From assembly GCA_029204225.1 (NCBI GenBank), contig CM055109.1, forward strand, positions 29,762,361-29,826,360: a stretch of 64,000 nucleotides of DNA, in the 5' to 3' direction. The notes below the pieces were generated by a model that saw only the letters and a program-made list of their open reading frames with translations, was not told the DNA's origin and ran no database searches. Numbering within the stretch: the first letter of the stretch is position 1; each line of letters begins with the position of its first letter. This document shows positions 58,899-64,000 of the stretch, one piece after another. This DNA comes from Diphasiastrum complanatum (taxonomy: Eukaryota; Streptophyta; Lycopodiopsida; Lycopodiales; Lycopodiaceae). The position numbers were made by a program, and so were the translations under genes.

Positions 58899-59952
58899 TG
58901 TTGGATTTATCTCCTCTACTCTCCTAAATCCTATTTTAATCTGCCTCCATTCATGCTGCATTTTTACTCATGTTGTCGAGACAGGCGAAAAAGGCGAAAA
59001 ACGCGACACTGTGTTTTTACACGTGATTTGTGACAGGCGAAAAAGATGACATTGTCTTACAAAATGTCGAAGGTGTCCTAGGAAAAATGAAGGCACCTTG
59101 TAAATCAAATCCTAAGGCATTTGTTAGATTGTCGCATTTTTCGCATCTTCACCAATGTTTATTTCAGCAAAGGCTGACATTGTGGCCTTCTCACGCTCAT
59201 TCCATGCAATTGCGCTAACAGATTTGACAATGACAGCAGCCACCCACGATCTCCTACAGATAGCACATCCACTTTGTACTTTCGTCATCTGCACACCTGT
59301 AAAATTGTGCATATATATATTGAATACTATTTACGTATTCAGTGTGGTGTGAAAATAATAGCATCAAAAACTTGTCAGAGATAGACGAAGTAGATGCGTT
59401 GTGCATTGATTCTTTTTTGCACACGGTTTCATCCACTATTGTATTGTGCTCCACAACATTTTTGACATGTATATTTTGCTATACTTAATCTGATAACTGC
59501 TCTGTCTTGTTCTACGTTCAAATTTGTGTCAATATTGCTATGCTTTTCTATATTCTGTCTGACTCTCTTATTGCTCAATCTGGTAATCTATTCTTAGCGA
59601 ATTATTATTAGTTTAACTGTTGGCGACTAATATTTAGTCTTGTCTTTCGTGACTGATTATCAGTCGAGCTCAGTCTAGAATCATTCGCGACTAATAATTT
59701 GTCTAGATATTCACGTCAAATTATTCTTCTAATGTTTTGTTACTTAATGTTTGGCTACATAATCAAATCGACCGTGATTTCTGTCACTAACATTCTGTTC
59801 ATTTCTGGTAGGCGTAGTCATGATTAGGAAAAGAGTAATATAGCTCATTCCGCTGTGCACGAATACTTTCCGTTCGAGTTTGTTTCTCGTTCAAGTTTCA
59901 AGTTCGTTTCTTTTTGTGTTTGTTTCTTTTTGAGATATTTTAGTTTCTCACA
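58899..59952 (+). mobile_element. Copia copy B 3' LTR
   Basis: Polypurine tract aaggagggg directly precedes TGTTGGATTTATCTCC. It shares its first 600 bp with 46800-47543 (reverse) and 37915-38477 (reverse) and its last 250 bp with 34850-35110. It runs without spacer into the gag of another Copia at about 59955. Confidence 0.75.
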
Positions 59953-62851
59953 CTCACACACCTTTCAATTTCCAAGGAAGCATTAGATTTGCTATCAAAT
60001 CTCTACGAGACTCATGATGTAACCACTAGATTACATCTGAGAAGGAAGTTCTTTACTCTTAGCATGTCTGATTCTACTGCCATCACTTCTCACATCAATA
60101 GCTTCAAGTCCATGTTAGATCAGTTATCAGCTGTAGGATGTTCTATTCAAGATGATGATGTCGTTATGACCTTGCTTTCTTCTCTTCCAAAGTCCTATGA
60201 GCACTTTGTGGTGATGATCTCCACACAACTGGACCTCACCCTTCAAAAAGTGACTGGTCATCTTCTTCAAGAAAAAATGCGGAGAAAGACTAGTAGCCTG
60301 TTCATCAAAGACAAGTCCATGGCTCTATACACCAAGAAGAAAAATCATTCCAAGGGCAAGAATTAGGTGCAGCAACAATAGCAGAAGCCTCACGCTCAGA
60401 CTCAGCATGGTGGATCGCGGAAGAAGTTCTTCTACAGATATTGCAAAAGAGCTAATCATGACATCAAGGAGTGTCGCATCAGGATCTACAACGAGACAAA
60501 GAAGCAACAACAATAGCAGCAGCCAGACTCCTCCAATGTGACGGACTTCAAGGAGCAAGAAACACATTTGTTAATGGCTTACAACAGTAGCAAAGACTGT
60601 GATAGCTGGTACCTAGACAACGACGCTACCTAACACATGACCTCTCGCAAGGAATGGTTTACGAAGTACACAGCTTACACCAAAGATCAATTTATCTACC
60701 TCAGAGATTCAAGCACCATACGTGTGGAAGGCAAAAGAACAATGAAGATCACCTTCAACAACGGTCTATCTATTTGTGTTCCCAACGTCCTTCACGTTCC
60801 TCAACTATCAAAGAACCTGTTATCAGTCTCTTAGATAACTGATGAGGGCTACACTGTTACTTTCTCATCTGAGCAGTGTGTACAATACACGAGGAAGATA
60901 CTCCTCTGACTATATGCACTAGAGTCGGGAACCTTTATGTACTCTCTAATTCAGTTGCATTAGCTAGTATCTCTAATGAAAATGTAAACGATAGTGTTGT
61001 TTTGTGGCATAGTTGATTTGGACCCGTGAATACAAGATCACTTTCTTATATGCTTTGTAATAATTTAGTTGATGGTTTGAATTTTTCGTCTTCATTAGAT
61101 AGGAAATCTTTCTTTTGTGAATCATGCATCTATGGAAAGCACTATAGAAGCAAGTTTCCATAATCACATTCCATCAAATCAAAGCATGTATTAGATCTTG
61201 TACATAGCTATCTCGTTGGTCCAATGCCAACTCCATCCTTAGGAGATGCAGTCTATTTTATCACTTTCATAGATGATTACTCCAGATGGTCTAGTCATGT
61301 TCATTAAGCACAAATCTGAAGCCTTTGAATGCTTCAAGAGATTCAAGGCCATGGCTGAGACACAAACGTCTAGGAAAGTGAAGGCACTCTGAACTGATGG
61401 TGGCGATGAATACATCTCCAACGAGATGTTCGACTACCTGGCTGAATATAGCATCCTCAACTCAGCCAGATCAATGCTACATCAAGCACGCCTACCTGGG
61501 AAGTTCTAAGCAGAAGCTACTGCCACATCCTGTTACATGTAGAACAGATCCAACACCAAAGCCATCAACAACAAAACTCCTTATGAAGTCTGGCATGGGC
61601 ACAAGCCCATTGTCAGCCATTTAAAAATCTTTGATTGTATATGTTTTGTTCACATTTCCAAACTGCTTAGGAAGAAGCTAGGTCATAGGATAAATAAATG
61701 GATTTTCATTGACTATCCTGATGAACATAAAGCTTATAAAATTTATGATCCATCTACCAATGTAGTATTGCCTCTAGGGATGTAATATTTCAAGAACATA
61801 CATATTATGATTTCAAATAGCCATTGATAGATGATGCTATGTTATTTCATTCTATTCTACGTAGCATTCGACCTTCCAACGTTGATGATTCTTCTACAGA
61901 ACATGTAGCTACAGCTACAGAAGCCAAGCAGCAGATAGTACCTGTCACCAGACCATACCAAACAAACTCAAACAGATCTGGAGAAGTTCGAGAAGAAGAA
62001 TTAGTGCATCTTGGTCAACCCAACGTTCGCAAATCCTCACGGGCTCGGACAGTTCCTAAGAGGTATGCACCTCAATCATTCTGGACTTCATCAGAAGAAC
62101 CAGAGAGCCTAGTCGAAGCAATTAACTCCAAGGATGCTGTGAAGTGGCAAGAAGCTTTGGAAAGTGAGCACAGCTCACTTTTTGTGAATCAGACCTGGAC
62201 ACTAGTCAGCTTCCCCACTCACAAGAGAGTTATCAACAACAAGTGAATCTTCAAGAAGAAGATCAACTCTGATGGTTCCATTGCTAAATGGAAAGCACAA
62301 TTGGTGGCTAAGGGATTCACTCAAGTCTAAGGAGTAGATTACCAAGAAATTTTCAGTCATGTCGTCAAGATGCAGTCAATCATAACTCTGATTGCATTAG
62401 CAGCCGCAAAAGACCTCAAAATGCACCAAATGGATGTCAAGACAACGTTTCTCAACGACAATGTCGAAGTGGAGCTGTACACCTTCCAACCAGAAGGATT
62501 TGAAGTCAAAGGCCAAGAGCACAAAGTGTGCAAGCTACACAAAGCAATCTACGGTCTAAAACAGGCCGCAAGAGCATGGTTCGATAGAATCAACTCTTAT
62601 CTCATTCAATTGGGATATGCAAACAATTCAGCTGACTGTAATGTTTATTCAAAGCATATAGGCACCAATTCAATTTACATAGCTCTTTATGTAGATGATA
62701 CATTTTTTTTGTCTAATGACACTTCTCTTCTACACACTACTAAGAGTGATTTGTCAAAGGAATTTGACATGACTAATTTAGGAGCTGTTCATTCATCAAC
62801 ATGCTAAACCTGATGAAGACACCAAGGCACCAACCATGACCTTAAGGGAGA
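59953..62851 (+). pseudogene. Ty1/Copia gag-pol, copy C (different family)
   Basis: Gag enters mid-domain (SKEALDLLSNLYETHDVTTR; VVMTLLSSLPKSYEHFVVM), with a decayed knuckle YRYCKRANHDIKEC. Protease region SWYLDNDAT and NVLHVPQLSKNLLS. Gag-pre-integrase and integrase scraps with FCESCIYGKHYRSKFP, FITFIDDYSRW and a frameshift. Linker 61824-62246. RT 62370-62807: LKMHQMDVKTTFLNDNVEVE, KAIYGLKQAARAWFDRINSY and YIALYVDDTFFLSND (YVDD). RT then breaks off and the 3' internal end with aaggga joins the LTR. Most of RNase H is lost. Confidence 0.85.
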
Positions 62852-63467
62852 CTGTTGGAAATTAAGCCCACAATTGCCTCCTTGGTGAATCATAACTTAG
62901 ACATCCAATTACTTGAAGAATGTCTACAACGGACTTCCGATTGATCGCCAAAAAGGGTAACCAATCCCATTATAATTTTAAGTTCAGATGTTAAGTTTAA
63001 TAACTTAAAGTCATTGAAGACTTGGCCATCTTCAAGGACTTCCATAAAACTTGCATTTAGAACAAGTCTAAAGATTTACATTATTTTTTGAACAGTTTGC
63101 AAAAAAATACACTAAGTGTCGCAGTTCGTATTTTTTGCATTTTTTCGAAAAATGCAACACTTATCTTGGACTTCTTCCGTTCAACTATTTTGAAGAAGTC
63201 AACTTGTTCATAGTTCAACAATTTAACTATTTTTCAAACACCTTCGTCCCTTTTCGCATTTTTTCAAAAAATGCGAACAGAAAGAAAATTCCAAGAGGTC
63301 CTCTATCCTTAAGAGTTAAACTGTTAAAAACACCTTCGCCAACTTTTTATGGGCACCTTCAACTTGTTTCAAGGGCACCTTCGGCTTTCCCGAAAAGAGT
63401 GAAAGACTTGAACTGTTAAAGAGATCTTTGCCAACTTTTTAAGGGCACCTTCAACTTTCTAAGGGTG
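62852..63467 (+). mobile_element. Copia copy C 3' LTR, truncated
   Basis: Starts TGTTGGAAATTAAGCC after accttaagggagac. Matches 56787 onward. It is cut at 63467 by the chromovirus LTR, losing about 430 bp compared with the other copy. Confidence 0.8.
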
Positions 63468-63825
63468 TGTAATAGATCCTAACACCACAGTAAGGCAAAC
63501 ACTAACTGATCCACCCAACCTTGCCTACTCCCTGATATAGAGTAAGCCCCTCCTAGCCCAGTGTGAGGACTGGTAGCATGCTACTGCCAAGTGTCGGCCA
63601 CGTGGCACTGACGTGGCCGACTGCACGTCGGGACCCAACAGGGGGCCCTATCCTGTTGACATGGTCCCTAGGCTGTGTTAGGCCCGCCATGGCTATGGAC
63701 CGTGCTGGGGCACACTACTCACACTGTCTTGCCCTGTTGGTCATGTACGCTGGATACGACCCTGACTGTGGTATCTGACCTATCTGTGTTCTCTAGGGTT
63801 CGGCACTGGTTACGAGCTCGTAACA
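63468..63825 (-). mobile_element. Chromovirus (Ty3/gypsy) 3' LTR
   Basis: On the minus strand it starts TGTTACGAGCTCGTAACCAG and ends GATCTATTACA (358 bp, TG...CA). It is preceded by the polypurine tract AAGGGGGAGGGAG (63838-63826). Confidence 0.85.
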
Positions 63826-63836
63826 CTCCCTCCCCC

Positions 63837-64000
63837 TTAAGAACCGTCTTGGTCCTCTAAGACAAAGTCTAAAAAAATCTTGCGAAGGACGCTGCCTCTT
63901 TCCCAAGTGGCATTCTCAACAGGCTGATCATTCCACTTAACCAGATATTCTCGGTATAGAGTATGACGAGTCTGCGTCTCTCTACTATCAAGAATCTCCT
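63837..64000 (-). CDS. Chromovirus pol C-terminus with chromodomain (runs out of window)
   Basis: An open minus-strand frame from the window edge to TAA 63839-63837: ILDSRETQTRHTLYREYLVK, KWNDQPVENATWERGSVLRK, then FLDFVLEDQDGS. YLVKW...ATWE is the chromodomain core found at the C-terminus of plant chromovirus integrase, which guides insertion by binding modified chromatin. No defects in the visible 54 codons, with intact PPT and LTR behind it, so it is the youngest element here. Confidence 0.88.
   Translation of the reverse strand, partial: EILDSRETQTRHTLYREYLVKWNDQPVENATWERGSVLRKIFLDFVLEDQDGS

Noticed and set aside
1-64000. tRNA, rRNA or organelle insert
   Set aside because: I looked for tRNA A/B-box layouts, rDNA and plastid gene sequences and saw none that I could support.

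Overview
This is nuclear DNA from a land plant with a large, transposon-rich genome. The evidence is one intact, six-exon nuclear gene for a predicted chloroplast protein (related to Arabidopsis At4g37920), GT-AG introns with GTAAG-type donors, and many decayed plant-type retrotransposons. An 8.6 kb intron packed with transposons and the types of LINE present would suit a fern, lycophyte or gymnosperm. I cannot name the species; fern is only my best guess.

Layout. 0.1-4.8 kb: a recent tandem duplication leading into a broken non-LTR retrotransposon with a C-terminal CCHC plus PD-(D/E)XK-like endonuclease region. 5.5 kb: a 130 bp foldback MITE. 6.3-21.9 kb: the host gene (529 codons). Its intron 2 holds a degenerate APE-type LINE on the minus strand, a small two-LTR (TRIM-like) element, a second LINE ORF1 fragment and a Copia/gypsy chimeric scrap. 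Intron 3 holds a BED-finger hAT relic, and intron 4 a palindromic MITE-like repeat. 23.8 kb: a GA-rich LTR on the minus strand.

24.5-33.75 kb: the least familiar part. Two pairs of related terminal inverted repeats (CATTAGAGGAGTT...) enclose several unrecognised, intron-bearing, decayed genes. They include a minus-strand multi-exon gene that looks like a transposase and a plus-strand two-exon gene with a paralogue 9 kb away (38.5-39.4 kb). An older gypsy integrase fragment inside is split by a solo LTR with a perfect 5 bp target duplication. 33.8-34.8 kb is a minus-strand gag-like remnant with zinc knuckles.

34.8-63.5 kb: nested and chimeric LTR retrotransposons. These are three Copia copies sharing related LTRs (35-38 kb +, 47-50 kb -, 53-60 kb +), a different Copia (60-63.5 kb +), and gypsy scraps at 42, 44.4-45 and 45.5-46.5 kb. 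The plus-strand Copia at 53-60 kb carries a gypsy RT/RNase H patch and a roughly 1 kb foreign LTR. At 50.0-52.1 kb an unrecognised minus-strand ORF pair follows an array of imperfect palindromes. The window ends in the 3' end of a well-preserved chromovirus (chromodomain, polypurine tract, LTR) on the minus strand.

Only the chloroplast-protein gene looks like a working host gene. The rest is mobile DNA in various stages of decay. Premature stops that can be compared between copies are all G:C to A:T transitions, as expected of methylated, silenced elements.
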